DNA of 64,000 nt from Chaenocephalus aceratus (lineage: Eukaryota > Chordata > Actinopteri > Perciformes > Channichthyidae), in NCBI GenBank assembly GCA_023974075.1, contig CM043791.1, forward strand, positions 26,720,642 to 26,784,641. Direction: 5' to 3'. The notes below the pieces were generated by a model. It did no database searches. It saw only the letters and a list, made by a program, of their open reading frames with translations, and had not been told where the DNA came from. Positions 1 to 13,640 of this stretch are shown here, one piece after another. The first letter of the stretch is position 1, and each line of letters starts with the position of its first letter. A program made the position numbers and the translations under genes.

Positions 1-102
1 CTAACTAACATCTTGTCTTTTAGCCTGCATGTTTTTATATCCCTTCCATAAGTATTGTTGTTTATTTAAGTGTCAGAAATATGAAACTCGCTACATTTCA
101 CA

Positions 103-266
103 CCTGTTAAGCCCGAGAGACCCTGGTTCCGGGGGCCTCCTGCAATATCTTGCAGAAAACAGTGTCTGAGGGCATGTTCATTTAATAAACTATGAATGTT
201 TTATATCCATGTAACGGATGTCATTTTCGAGCCTCAGACCTAAAAACAGGCTCAGGGCTAAACTGG
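103..266 (+). mobile_element. Short TTAA-associated MITE copy
   Basis: A 164-bp element with related ends: it opens with CCTGTTAAGCCCGAG and closes with a CAGGCTCAGGG/CTAAACTGG end followed by TTAA (267-270). The same two termini bound the larger elements at 5299-6398 and 6527-8355, so this is an internally deleted member of that family. TTAA after the right end suggests a piggyBac- or Kolobok-like integration, but no TTAA is visible on the left, so the superfamily is inference. Confidence 0.6.
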
Positions 267-270
267 TTAA

Positions 271-1955
<1,685 letters not shown>

Positions 1956-2806
1956 TGGCACATTTCCACTGCAGCGGGGTAGCCCCGTTTAAGCGTCCCT
2001 AAGCGTCCTCGCTCAGGCCTCGGGCTGCCTCGCTGGCCGTCCGAGGCCGTGGCGCATTCCCATTACAGACCTGGGGTAGCAACGCAGTGTAGGCGGGGCG
2101 ATCGGCTTTTTGGGCGGAGCGACACTGGGTAAAACTGCAGGAGGGCACTGACATCAGAGAGGGTTTGATGAGCTACCTGAATACCTAAATATGCATTGTA
2201 TTGTATTCATTGTATTGAACATAAATAAATCTTTTTTTTTTCATATACATGTGTTTGTCAAATGTTTTAAACAAAAATGTTGTTATCTGAATTGCCCCAT
2301 AATAAGAACATTTGAGGTAATATCAGATCATGAAAAGAAAATCTTTCTAATAAATTAAGCGAATATCAAAGCTAACATAAATACTAAAGTGTAAAACACA
2401 GCAAAACTATATTCATAAATGCAAGTGTAAAATAGTGTGGACAATTGTAAACATGGATGGAAAATATAACCTCAATCTTTCTTCTAGACATGTTAAAAGC
2501 TTGCTTGAATGGGTTATAGGTTTCTTCTTTTGTTCTCTCGTCTTTGAAATATATAAGGAATGTGTTGTTTGAGTCTAGTAGTGACGATTCTCTCTGACCA
2601 ATCAGCAGTCGAGAGTGTTGACGTCACTAGTTCAGCCCTGGCCCTGGCCTGATAGAACCACGATTTTATGGGGCCGCAAAAAGAGGGAAAAAGTACCCGC
2701 TAGCCGGTGCTACGCTATATGGAAAGGCCACCAAAAACTGGCCTGGCCGCTTGAGGATGATTAAGGACGCTTAAACGGGGCTACCCGCTGCAGTGGAAAT
2801 GCGCCA
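1956..2806. mobile_element. PIF/Harbinger-like non-autonomous DNA element
   Basis: An 851-bp element with matching inverted ends of about 40 bp: the left reads TGGCACATTTCCACTGCAG and the right is its near-complement ending GGAAATGCGCCA. It is flanked on both sides by TTA (1953-1955 and 2807-2809). A 3-bp TWA duplication with short inverted repeats is characteristic of PIF/Harbinger elements. The interior has no transposase frame, so mobilisation would need a partner in trans. GC-rich ends contrast with the AT-rich interior (2150-2560). Confidence 0.75.
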
Positions 2807-3635
2807 TTACATACCTTAAGCAGTCTCTCAGAGCATCTTTATCGTGCTTGACAATGATTAATGCCTCTTTGTTTGTAATGCACTGTATTGTGTTGATGAT
2901 ACAGTGATAGTGTTCACATCTTTCCCCTGACAGATTGTGCCATTAGCCGTCAGAAGCCATCAGAAGCCGTGGCATGTAGGCTGAATGGGTTGTACCTGTC
3001 TTTTTGTGTTTTGTGCAGTGATCACATATCTTTGTTCCATCCACGACCTGGTGTTTCTAGCAGAAATTAATCACTGTCAAGAGGAAAGAGGTTTACGAAA
3101 TATTCAAGGTCAAAAGTCTCTAAGCTCTATTAACACCTTTTAGATCCAAGGTGGGATGCTTGGAAAATTGTTCTAGTTCTCTATTTAAACAAAGAAAAAT
3201 ACAGGAATTATGATTAACAATAACAAACGTTTGGTAAACTGCTTAAAATGTGTCTTTAAAACATCAATGGTTTTCATAATCAATGCATACATAGAAGGTA
3301 TACTGTGGGAATGTGGCTTGGATGGAAAATAAATGTGACAAACAAACTCAAATATAAAAGATGCCAGGAGAGGGAGTGAGAAAGCTGACTGGATCTGTAG
3401 CATTCTCACTTATGACCCTAACATCTGCCCTTCTGTGGTGCATTTGTTTTTCTTTTCCAAATGCAACAAAAAAATCATGGGTGAAAGCATGGCTCAAAGA
3501 CCAAGCAGATGGAGGTAAAAAGATTGTGTTTCTGAGTCAAGTAACCAAGCAGGCAAATAAAGGAAGGCAGACTTCCAAAGGCTGGGAGAAGCCAAGTTTA
3601 AGACAGTCATACAGGACAGCAAGAGGCTGGAACGT
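2807..3635. other. No gene seen
   Basis: Unique-looking sequence. Two short opposing frames at 3185-3639 show no domain and no exon-like borders. Confidence 0.45.
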
Positions 3636-3864
3636 TTAAGATAAGATGGACTTGTATTAATCCCTCGTGGGGAAATTGTTTCTCTGCATTTGACCAATCC
3701 TAGTGTTAGGAGCAGTGTGCTGCCATTTTGAACGGCGCCCGGGGAGCCGTGTAGGGAACGGTGCCTTGCTCAGGGACACCTCAGTGGCACTTGGTCTTGC
3801 CGGGACTTGAACTGGTGACCTTCCAGTTGCCAAGCCAAGTCCCTATCAACTTCGCCACCACCGT
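3636..3864 (-). mobile_element. tRNA-derived SINE
   Basis: Read on the minus strand, the head carries pol III promoter-like boxes: an A-box-like TGGCGAAGTTG (complement of 3847-3857) and a B box GTTCAAGTC (complement of 3804-3812), spaced as in a tRNA. The body runs through a GC-rich segment. The 3' tail is complementary to TTAAGATAAGAT (3636-3647), a tail type shared with fish LINE ends; a similar tail lies at 31516. The A/B boxes and tRNA-like arrangement are seen directly; the SINE family name is not assigned. Confidence 0.65.
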
Positions 3865-3871
3865 TTTGTGA

Positions 3872-4486
3872 AGAGTACAGTACAGCTTTAGACGAATCTT
3901 CCACCGCTTCCAACGCTTCTCTGCCCATTGACTTTGAATGGGGATGACGTCACTTTGCCTCGCTTTTCGCCGAACTGCATTGTGGGGGAGCGAAGCGAAG
4001 ATTTCCAGGATTTTCGGGATTCAAAAGTTGAGCAATGTTCAACTTTTGAAGCTGAGCTGGAAGCGTCAGCCAATCAAATCCCGTTGATGCAAATCTGCCA
4101 GTACAAGCGCTAGCCAATCAAACCACGTGTATGCTGGGAGAGCCGGACCGCAGTTCATTTCCTCATATTCCAAACGAGAAATTACGGTAGCAAATCACCA
4201 GGTTCTTTACGACCAGACTATTTCCCGGGATACAAACCGGAGGAACCAGGCATGGAGGGAGGTGGCAGAGACAGTGGGTGAAACTGGTAGGTTTTCGCCT
4301 GTTTGGGGAGTTTATATATATATTGCTCGCATAAAATCCCCGGGGTTTTTTGCTTTGTATGTCGGGGGCGGGAGATTCATGTGATTGGTTGTTGGTCGCG
4401 TTGCTCGCAAAAAATCCCCAAGTTGTCAGACACGCCCAGCTCCAAGACTTTCAAGATTTTTGAAAAGCTGCTGTGTGGAGGTACCG
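3872..4486. mobile_element. TAA-type MITE, family 2 (left end damaged)
   Basis: Shares its body with the copies at 44000-44619 and 58674-59317: the TGACGTCA site, a hairpin around 'caaaagttgagcaatgttc', GCCAATCAAA motifs and the 'cgcctgtttggggag' segment. The right end is intact (GCTGTGTGGAGGTACCG followed by TAA at 4487-4489). The left end lacks the usual ACGTCCACACAGC stretch, so that boundary is approximate. Several reading frames across it repeat in every copy and are not genes. Confidence 0.75.
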
Positions 4487-5298
4487 TAAGACAATCTGAC
4501 AGTTTACAAGTTGATATGTGCTGTTATAAAATTACAAGGCTGATGAAGTAAGGGGTGTAAGGTACGTGGGAGGGGATGTTGGGTCATCTAGTGGATGGCT
4601 AGAGAATGGCATGACGTGTATAGCCTTCATGGCCCAGGGAAGATGAGAAGGTGCTGAGTCTGAGACAGAGAGCCTGGAAAAACCAACAAGCAACTAGAAA
4701 CTTCTCATGACACTCAATTTCCCAAATTTGAAACCCATAACACATTGAGTGCCGGTCAGTATTTAGTCAATACTTGTTGGCTAGTAAAGATAGCATATAC
4801 CTATGTCAACTGAATACTACCCAATCATTCACAATATACATTTCTGCTATTAACCAGGTATATAAAAAACCACCAATATATTTCATATTGTGGAATGGCT
4901 CTACATTACATCGCTGGTGCCAGTGTTAGAACTACCCTTGGAATAAATATTGTGTCTTTGTGAGTGTCAAAATATGCATGTGTTTAAGTTTCTGACTGGG
5001 GATTTCCAGCACGCTAAAAGTAGAGGAAAAGATGGAGTACAGGGTCATAAAAACCTTTGAAAAAGTTGAGTCTGTGGTTTAGTCATCACACGTTGGTTAG
5101 GGAGAGGGAAAGATGGCATTTCGATATAGTGTCTGTTGTGATTCATATATCAACAGTCAAGCCTCTGTTACTTTTCTTTCAGAGACATATTTGCTGTTAT
5201 TAAATGAATGGCATGTAAATGTGACTTCCAGGCTATAAGGTAGACATTTTAATCAAATCATAAAAATATATAAACCAATGATTTGTAGGCTTTATCAT
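4487..5298. other. No gene seen
   Basis: Unique-looking AT-rich DNA between two transposons. I see no exon-like unit or repeat boundary. Confidence 0.45.
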
Positions 5299-6398
5299 CC
5301 AGCTGAGCCCCAAGCCTGTTTTTCAGGCCTCAGGCTCGAAAATTACATTCCCAGAACAATTGACTATATCTTTACTCCTAAAAGGGGTACATTAATAATC
5401 TTTTTTCTCAAAGCAATGATAAACCTGTGAGTTGGATGTAGAAGAGTCAGAATCAATATAGAACAGCGTAAAAAAAAATGTAAATTATAGTGTCCGTCCA
5501 AAAAATAAAACATGACTTATAGTGAAAACCACCCTTGAATGATGGGATAGTAGACTACAAGCTTTAGGAATCCAAACTATGACATATAATAAGTACCCTG
5601 TATCAAGATTGATGCAAAACAAGTGACATTTGACCTTTTTAGAGAGATTTAGAAAAGAAAACCCACTTCCGGGGTCATTTGGGTGCATTTTCCATATCTT
5701 TGGCCCCCCTCGGTCGATTTTGATGATTGACATCTCTTTTTAACCATTAGAGCCAATAGAATTGAGGGGAAGTTCCTAAAATCCATCTAAACATTACCCA
5801 TTGGTGAATAAGTGATGCAAAGCCAGAATGCCCAAAACCGGAAGCTGTCATACACTCTCGTAGCAGCTAATATGAAATCTCCGTTATTGACATAAATATG
5901 AAGATGGATTATCAGTAATTATTTCAAAGTGACACATTGGATTAACCTTCAGCAGCGTTTTTATCATTTTAACTTTAATCAGAAACAGCTAAAGGTAAGA
6001 CAATGTCCCGTGTTTGCCACCTAAAGCTACGTTGTGTGATGTCTGGTTTTGTTTCCTATGCCGCAAGTTCTGGTCGCTCAGTGATGATATCTGTGGAATC
6101 TCAGCTTGCTAATCGATATCTTGTTTGTGCAGATCCGATAAGTAATAAGGGTATTTTACCATGAGTTCTGTGCTAAGTGCGTTAGCATTCTTTCCCTTAG
6201 GGCTAATTCAGAGCCTTTGTTATTACCCTTCTGTTTCGTTTTGCTAAAAATGGTTAATATTGTCTGATAGCTGAGTTTCTTCCCGTTAAGTGGATATGAC
6301 ACATTCATAGTTTATTAAATGTTAAGAAGCTCTCAGACGCTGTTTCTTGCAAGATGTTGCGTTTTGACCCCGGTACCGGGGGCATGGGACTTAACTGG
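5299..6398 (-). mobile_element. 1.1-kb TTAA-family element, copy L (inverted)
   Basis: Terminus A (CCAGCTGAGCCCCAAGCCTG) is at the left and terminus B, in reverse complement, at the right (ending GGGACTTAACTGG at 6398). Its sequence is recognisable in inverted order in the copy at 6527-8355, for example the stretch near 5525-5660 matches 7725-7865 on the opposite strand. Terminus A itself contains a small hairpin (AGCCTG-tttt-CAGGCcTCAGGCT). No coding frame is seen. Flanking TTAA is not preserved here. Confidence 0.65.
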
Positions 6399-6635
6399 AT
6401 AAAGGGCATTTTACATACAGTATGTTTGTTAAAAGCAGGGGACTATGGTAAAATGAAAGTATATAAATCTACAATTTCTCTAGTTCATGGCCTAGAACGA
6501 AAAATTGAAGCGTTTTGTAGACTTAACCTGTTAAGCCCGAGAGACCCTGGTTACCGGGGCACTGCCGCAACATCTTGCAGGAAACAGTGTCTGAGGGCAT
6601 GTTCAGGTAATAAACTATGAATGTTTTATATCCAT

Positions 6636-7367
6636 CAGCGTTTCCGCCAGGGGGGCGTCTTGCCGTCATTTGCCGCGCACTTTCCGTGTTGTCCTGTAGC
6701 AAGCACCTTCGATGTCGGGGAAACGATCTTCAATACTCCGAAAATCATCCCACCAGACTCCTTTGCCCCTCCAACAGAGGGATGTCCTTGTCCTTTTTCC
6801 TTTTCGTTATTTCAAGCGATAAAAACTCTCGATCTTCTCTCGAATTATTAATATTTTTGGACGCCCTCGGCTCGAGTTCAGGGCGTCCCGAGCTGAATAA
6901 AGCCGTCCAAAAATATTAATAATTCGAGAGAAGATCGAGAGTTTTTATCGCTTGAAATAACGAAAAGGAAAAAGGACAAGGACATCCCTCTGTTGGATGG
7001 GCAAAGGAGTCTGGTGGGATGATTTTCGGAGTATTGAAGATCGTTTCCCCGACATCGAAGGTGCTTGCTACAGGACAACACGGAAAGTGCGCGATTTGGA
7101 CGCGATGAGCCGTGCTAGTTGAGCACGCGCGTGAGCTGCGAGCACCAGAGCCTCGCAGCGGCGAAACTGAGGCTCCGTGGTAAACTGTGGTACATGAAGA
7201 GCCGTTTGGGACCCGAAAGAGCTGGCGCTTTAAGAGAGCCGAGCCAAATGATCCAGCTCACTAACGTAAAAAGACAGTATCTATAAGGGACGGCTCAAGT
7301 CAAAATGCAAGCCCCCCCCCCCCCCCCCCCCGCTCACCCTCTCAACCCTGGTCTGGCGGAAACACTG
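6636..7367. mobile_element. hAT foldback element with 190-bp hairpin arms
   Basis: Ends are CAGCGTTTCCGCCAG and CTGGCGGAAACACTG, flanked by the 8-bp duplication atatccat (6628-6635 and 7368-7375), diagnostic of hAT-type insertion. Inside, 6674-6863 and 6904-7093 are inverted repeats of 190 bp each, differing at one base that I can find (6777 region, 'gcccctcc' versus 'gcccatcc'), around a 40-base loop. No transposase frame is present. Near-identity of the arms implies recent formation or ongoing homogenisation. Confidence 0.85.
7312..7331. repeat. Poly-C tract, 20 bases
   Basis: An uninterrupted run of 20 C inside the hAT foldback element near its right end. Such runs are prone to length error in assembly. 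Confidence 0.95.
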
Positions 7368-8355
7368 ATATCCATGTAACGGGAAGAAACTCATCTAACT
7401 GATCATTTTAATTTTTTTTTACAAAAAAAAACCCCACAATGCTAATGCTGAGCCTCTGAATTAGCAACGAGCGAAAAATGCTAACAGATGACTGCACCGA
7501 AATTCACTCACAAAACCTTATTATTTATCTTTTCTGCACATCCAACCCATCGTTTCACATCGTGAGGTGACACAGAATCGATTATCATTATCACTCAATT
7601 ATACGAACTCGCGGAGATAATAACAAGAACAGACATCAAAACATATTTCTTTTTCTTGTCTTGTATCTATATCTACGCCGGGATCCGGAGTCGATTTCCA
7701 CCCAAATCACCTCAGAGGTGGAGTTTTTTTTGCTAAACCTCTCTAAAAAGGTCAAATGTCACTTGTTTTGCATCAATCTTGATACAGGATACTTATTATA
7801 TGTTGTACTTTGGATTCCTAAAGCTTTTAGTCTACCTTACCATCATCCAAGGGTAGTTTTCACCAGTGGTGTAGTGGGTGTTGGATGCGGGGGTACGCCG
7901 TACCCCCACTTATTTGGAGCATGATCTTTTTTCAATAGTCTAATAAATATATAATCAATGCCAGTGTTATCAGTTGCAATTCTGTATTTGTTGTAATAAT
8001 GACAAAAACACAATACATTTCATAATAATTATCATAACAAATAGAAACGATTTCCTTAAAAAATGATGGCTCGTCAACACGCTCGTGACCCCGTCAGTGA
8101 CACACCCACGGCGAGCCAACTCGCCGCCCACCGATTTTGCGGCAGCTCTTTCCCTCAAGAACGCTAACGAAAAAGCTCTATAATGGCAGACAAACATCTG
8201 ATTCTGACTTTTCTACATCCAACTCACAGGTTTATCATTACTTTGAGAAAAAAGATTATTAATTTAACCCTTTTAGAAGGGAAGATATGGTCATTTGTTC
8301 TGGGAATGTCATTTTCGAGCCTGAGACCTGAAAAACAGGCTCAGGGCTAAACTGG

Positions 8356-9696
8356 TTAAAAGCCGCAACAAATTGTTAGGACTCCAGCTGTGCTGTCTTA
8401 TGCTGTTGCTCTTTCAAACAACATGATAACCTCCTCAGGCTATATTAAAAAAAGGCCTTTTCTGGAGTATGATGTAACAACTTGAAATGTGGTGCTGGAT
8501 TTACTTTTTTAATGTGTTGTTATTTTATGTCAACATGTTTGCTTGAATGACATTTTTTATTTTTGCATGTAGGGATTAGGGAATATTCTAATAATTTCGG
8601 CTGGAAGAGTTTTAGGGCACTAACATGGCACCTTAGGGGGCGTCCACATGACTCTTTCTGTGCCATCCTTGTGCCTATGTGGGTAACTGCATACATGGGG
8701 TTTGGAGTCAAGAAGGTGAGAAAGAAAGAGGGAAAAAGAGGGTAATAACCAACTGGCAAGCCTCAGAGATAAAAGGTAGTCAAAGAAGGAAACGAAAAAA
8801 GGAGACAAAGAAGGAGGAAGAGGTAGACGAGCAGTGGAGAGAGGGAGGGAGAATTACTAAATGAATGAGTCATGAAGGGATTCAAGCGGTAAGGGCTAAA
8901 ATAACGGGAAACCGGGAGGGGGTTAACAGAGAAAAATAACAAAAAAAGAAAGAAATAAACAAGGAAGGTGGGAGAGAAAGAATACATGTTTGCAGATCAT
9001 TCATTTTGAGAGTGGCAGATTGATATTTCTGGATTGCAGGCTGCTTTTGCCTGATCGGCTTGTTGGTTTGTCCTCATGCAAACCCCACAGCTTTACATTC
9101 CATGCACAATGTTACTCCAGCAAATAATTTAAAGCAACACTCTGGTTCAAATTAAAGTAGACACAAAAGCTGTGGCTGGAGTCAACTATTTCAAATGACA
9201 AGACTATTGATAACCAGTCAGCTAGAAACACAACAGTTGTACTTCACAGATAGCAACTTCCCCGGCGTCAGCGGGTGGACTGACTTGCCAGACTTGATTT
9301 TCACATTAAGCGTCTGCTGTCTCTTCCTCTTGTTTTACCTCACTCTCGCTGCATGGTTTTCTTGTTTCTTTCTCACACACACAGAAACAGATCCCAAAGC
9401 AAAGCAGTCCAACAGTTTCAATGTTAATAGCCGACTCATCCTGAAGTCTGAGATAATCACCGAAGGCATAGAGCACATTAACATTGATCTTTGCAGTGCC
9501 TACTGGAAAATGTTCCTCCGCAAAAGGTTGCTACTCTAGCAACACTTTACTGTATAAACTGAAATATTATCCTTATGTAGTATTAACACATCAAATTCAC
9601 TGACCACAAGGTGTCTTATTTAACCTGTGTGTTTAGAAATTCTTGAAACTGAAGCAATTGTTATAGAAGGAAACCCATTATTATGCTGCCATGTTA
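8356..9696. other. No gene seen apart from a purine tract
   Basis: Unique-looking DNA. The frame at 9195-9539 contains a hydrophobic stretch, but I see no family, and its sequence is consistent with chance translation. Confidence 0.4.
8710..8985 (+). repeat. Purine-rich (GA-rich) strand-asymmetric tract
   Basis: About 275 bases dominated by A and G on the plus strand, with many AAG, GAAA and GGGA words. Such tracts can form triplexes and hinder sequencing; no regular unit is visible. Confidence 0.75.
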
Positions 9697-10098
9697 CAGC
9701 CCCTACACACGGCGGCGTGCGTTGAAGCTTCAACGCTTCTGCCCATTCACTTTGAATGGGGTGACGTCACGCTTTGCCGAACTGCATTGTGAGCAATGCA
9801 GGTCGACGAGAGCAAAGCAAAGCTTTGCTCGCTTCAAAAGTAGAGCAATGTTCTACTTTCAGCCAGTCCAAGCGCTAGCCAATCAAACCGCGTGTATGCT
9901 GGGAGAGCCATTCCGCAGGTTATTTCCTCATGTTCCAAAAAATGGAGGACAACATCATTGTAGCGGTAGGGAATCACCCGATGTTGTATGATCAGTCCCT
10001 GTTCACCTAACGGGATACAAACCGGAGGAGCCAGGCATGGAGGGAGGTGCCAGAGACAGTGAGTGGTAGGTTTTCGCCTGTTTGGGGAGTTTATATCC
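9697..10098. mobile_element. TAA-type MITE, family 1 (5' half only)
   Basis: Starts CAGCCCCTACACACGGCGGCG after TTA and follows the copies at 43349 and 50037 through TGACGTCAC, GCCGAACTGCATTGTG and CGCCTGTTTGGGGAG. It then stops at an AT dinucleotide run (10096-10120), so the right terminus is missing. It differs internally, for example by a short insertion near 9795-9835. Confidence 0.7.
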
Positions 10099-11376
10099 CC
10101 AATATATATATATATATTAAGTTATTACGAGAATAATCCAATGCAGAGCCAATAATGTAATATAATACATTATTTAATATATTATATATTTATATAGAGA
10201 AGTCAAGAATGTGCAAAGCTGTCATCAAGGCAAAAGGGGGCTAATTTGAGAAATATAAATTATAAATCATATTCTGGATATTTTAACACTATTTTGTTTA
10301 CTAGATAATTCCATATGTGTTCTTTTATAGTTTTGATGTATTTAGTATTAATCTACAATGTAGAAAATTATTAAAATAAATAAAAACCTTCAAATGAGAA
10401 GGTGTGTCCAAACTTTTGACTGGTACTGTTTATATAGTTACAACCGGCCCTTTGAGTGTAACCATAATGCTAATGTGGCCCGCGATGAAATTGAGTTTGA
10501 CACCCTTGCTTTAGGTGCATCCACCACTCACCTACCATTTCCTTGCACCTGTCTCTCCTGCTCTGACTTCTCAATCCAGCCTTACGGTCCAACAGAACCA
10601 ACTGACCTGGCATTTTCAGAGTCCATAACTACCTCTTGCTGATTTCTAAGGTGGACCTTCAGCTCTTTGCTTTAAAGATTGAGCTGGTTGCTCTGGTTGC
10701 AATCAGAGTCTGCTATCATATTCAACAGCTGATCATTCTGCCATTGATAGTGAGCAACAGGTGATGTGAGGATGTGCTTCGGAAATTTTAAAGCACAATT
10801 GGCAATCAATGGCATGCCTGCTTTATGCCATGCACAAGTAATGAATGCAATTTTGCAAGTATTGCTTTTTTCATTGCAGCTCCTAATCTATTTCTAACTG
10901 TGAGCTTGCAATTGTCTTGTTCACTTTAATTATACAGTCTTTACATCAGTAGAGTCACATTTACAATTAAACCAAAGATAGAAAATGTTAACTGTTAACT
11001 GTGAAAGTCATCAAACCATTGTGAATACCTTCTGATTGAAAATGTTAGAGCTTACTAGTTTAATTAAGATCAACTGGTGTTTTTCTAGGTTCCTCTGTTC
11101 CTATATGATTTTCTCTCATTGAGGTAACACGCAGTGCACTATTACTTTGATCATGCAGTTGCTTTGTGCTAGATTTGAATTTGAAATAAATTAGCAAATG
11201 TATAAGACGTCACAAAGACTAGGCCCAGAACAAGATAGCTAGCATGACAGAAGGAAGAACAATATATAAAACTCCTTCAACTACTATAAAGTATATTGTG
11301 TTTATGTATATGTGCATGTTTAACAGGCAGTGTTAACATATTGTCTATTGTGAGCCTGATCACCTCTTCTCCTCAG
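10099..11376. other. No gene seen
   Basis: AT-rich sequence. A short stretch around 10400-10500 resembles the edge of an old transposon, but I cannot delimit it. Confidence 0.4.
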
Positions 11377-11410
11377 GATGCAGATGACACCAGCAACAAA
11401 GCAGCGTCTG
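11377..11410 (+). CDS. Candidate 34-base host exon
   Basis: A pyrimidine-rich acceptor (CTCTTCTCCTCAG) precedes the unit and a strong donor (GTAAGC) follows at 11411. One frame reads Asp-Ala-Asp-Asp-Thr-Ser-Asn-Lys-Ala-Ala-Ser, a hydrophilic peptide like those encoded by small alternative exons of cell-surface or signalling proteins. This is the best host-gene signal in the window. I do not recognise the gene; the flanks would be long introns. A chance match cannot be excluded. Confidence 0.4.
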
Positions 11411-11595
11411 GTAAGCTCCTGGCTCGTCATCCTGTCGGTAACTGAGATTCTGTTAGTCATGAGTTATTCCGTTAGTTGTGTCGATTTTGATCCTTACAAG
11501 TGTCATTTCCTTGTAATGCAATATGCTGTGGAAAAGTGGTGTAGAATGACTCTGCTTTACTTACCAAGCAGTATCCAGTGCCAGCCTGACCACCA

Positions 11596-11855
<260 letters not shown>

Positions 11856-13314
11856 ATTTTAACAATAGTTTAATAGCTAGCAGGTGTCTGCATTGCCCTA
11901 CTTTAATGCATTATATTATAATTTAAGGCTATAGCCATCCACACTCATTCCTAATAACACTTACAGTGTATGCATGCGCACATAAACAGCCTTAGTCCAG
12001 ACATCAAAGCGGTGAGAGGAGGCCTAGAAGATCCTCCATAGACCCTGTTCAGCAACAGTAGAAAAGCGGCCAAATAAAACATTTATAAATCTAGGTTACT
12101 GGCACGCATGAATATCTTCTGCAGCTCTTATTATGTGGGAGGGTGACAGTAATTTGAAGCTGGGCGAGAGATGACACATGCCTCTGCATAAATTCCCTTT
12201 TTCTCATAGCTATATCAGAGGCTGAGATATCTGATTCCTCTCATTTGAACAATTGTAAGCCATGTGGATTGGGAGATTACAACAGGAGTCCATCAGAGCC
12301 ATTTGCTCTAAATATATACTTGTTAAAAACTCATCCATGATCTTAATGACAAGAGATTTGAATCGGTGCTGTGGCTTCAATCAATTAGTCAGCCAGTCAG
12401 GAAAGAGTTGTTAACAGCCCTGAAGGCAGATTTAAAAGGCTAATGTTGTTTACCTGGGGGGACTGATTAGTTGTGAATGGCACGTAGACCAATCGGTTTG
12501 GGTTGATATTTTCTCCTACCTCCTGAGACTTGTTCACCAAGATCCATAGATCCATTCACTGCAGGGGATGAACAGTGTGTTTCAGGTTTCATTAGAAGAT
12601 TACATTTACACTGACTGAGCTCCAGTGTTAGGTTGGAGCCCACATGGGATGCTTTCACCATCCTGTGTGTTAAAAACATACAGACAGAAGGCATTGCATT
12701 GCTTCTGTCAGAGAGCAATGGGAGCAACAAGCAGTCAAAGGGTTTGAATTGAAGATTTTTGACATGCATGCAAAATGAGATGAACCATGAATTTGCTTCA
12801 AAATCAAAGTAATGATCTAGTAAAAATTCTCGGAATAAAATTCATTGTGTAATACTGCAAGGATTAAGGTAGTTAATTACAGGGTATCTCATATTGTATT
12901 GTTAGATAGATCTAATCACTCCAACAAGAGATTTTGTTTGCTATGCATGTATTTGCAATAAACACATTTTGAACTATTTTTATGTTGTCATATTCCAGCA
13001 ATAATGTCACACAACTTTGATAGATATCTGGCAAGTTTTAGAAGTAAAATATATAATCAAGTCTGATCTGTTCACAAACCTTATTTAAAATCATTGTACT
13101 TGTCAAATCCCTTTATCTTAAAACACAGGCCTACATTTCATACACATCTATGATTCTTAATATAAGCAGCTGAGTATACTGTAATACTATGTTACCTAAA
13201 TACACATTTAAATAAATAAGTATCACACGAGGAATGTGTAGATAGGAGTTAACCAACATCACCATAAAATAAAGGGTAAAAGGACTGTGTCTCTACTGTA
13301 GGCTATTTTTATTA
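11856..13314. other. No gene seen
   Basis: AT-rich unique-looking sequence with no recognisable domain or repeat boundary. Confidence 0.45.
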
Positions 13315-13391
13315 TATGTACAGCACTTTGGCTCGACCAAAAATCGTTTATAAATGTGCTATATAAATAAAACTTGATTTGATTTGATTTG
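13315..13391 (+). mobile_element. LINE 3' end (L2/Rex-type tail)
   Basis: Contains CAGCACTTTGGCTCGACC, a run to GTGCTATATAAATAAA and a terminal TTGATTTGATTTGATTTG array. This is the usual 3' end of fish L2-like LINEs: a polyadenylation-like AATAAA followed by a short tandem tail. Only the last ~75 bases survive, as expected for 5'-truncated insertions. Confidence 0.7.
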
Positions 13392-13584
13392 ACTGCTCTC
13401 ATACTGCATGGCATATTTTGTATCTGACTGGACAAAGTGCTTTTCAATTTGAGTATCATTCACCACTCACATACAAGTGCGGTGCTGGCCTGCAATTTAG
13501 AGTTCAGCACTTTCTTCAAGAGGATTTAGAAGTGGACAGAATGAGTCAGAAATTGAACCACCAACCCTATGAGCTTCGAGATTT

Positions 13585-13640
13585 GTCTTGGCAAATGAGA
13601 AGCGCTATATCAATTAAATGTATTATTATTTATTATTATG
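13585..13640 (+). mobile_element. LINE 3' end fragment with TTA tail
   Basis: GAAGCGCTATATCAATTAAATG followed by a TATTATTATT tail matches the 3' end of another fish LINE subgroup. Only the extreme 3' end is present, so the class is tentative. Confidence 0.5.

Larger units (their letters stand above)
6527..8355 (+). mobile_element. TTAA-family element, copy R, interrupted by a hAT
   Basis: Begins CCTGTTAAGCCCGAG directly after TTAA (6523-6526) and ends CTAAACTGG directly before TTAA (8356-8359). Once the hAT insertion and its duplicated 8 bp (740 bp in all) are subtracted, 1089 bp remain, against 1100 bp for copy L. TTAA on both sides is the duplication typical of piggyBac and Kolobok elements; CC-starting termini favour piggyBac, but no transposase is present to decide. 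A further foreign segment probably starts at 7866 (CAGTGGTGTAGTGGG, hAT-like), where homology to copy L stops. Confidence 0.65.

Noticed and set aside
3804..3864. Functional tRNA gene
   Set aside because: Box motifs are present, but no cloverleaf or acceptor stem can be formed; it is the head of a SINE.
6354..7081. Mirrored frames at 6617-6919 and 6878-7081
   Set aside because: They share a peptide only because the two hairpin arms are inverted copies.
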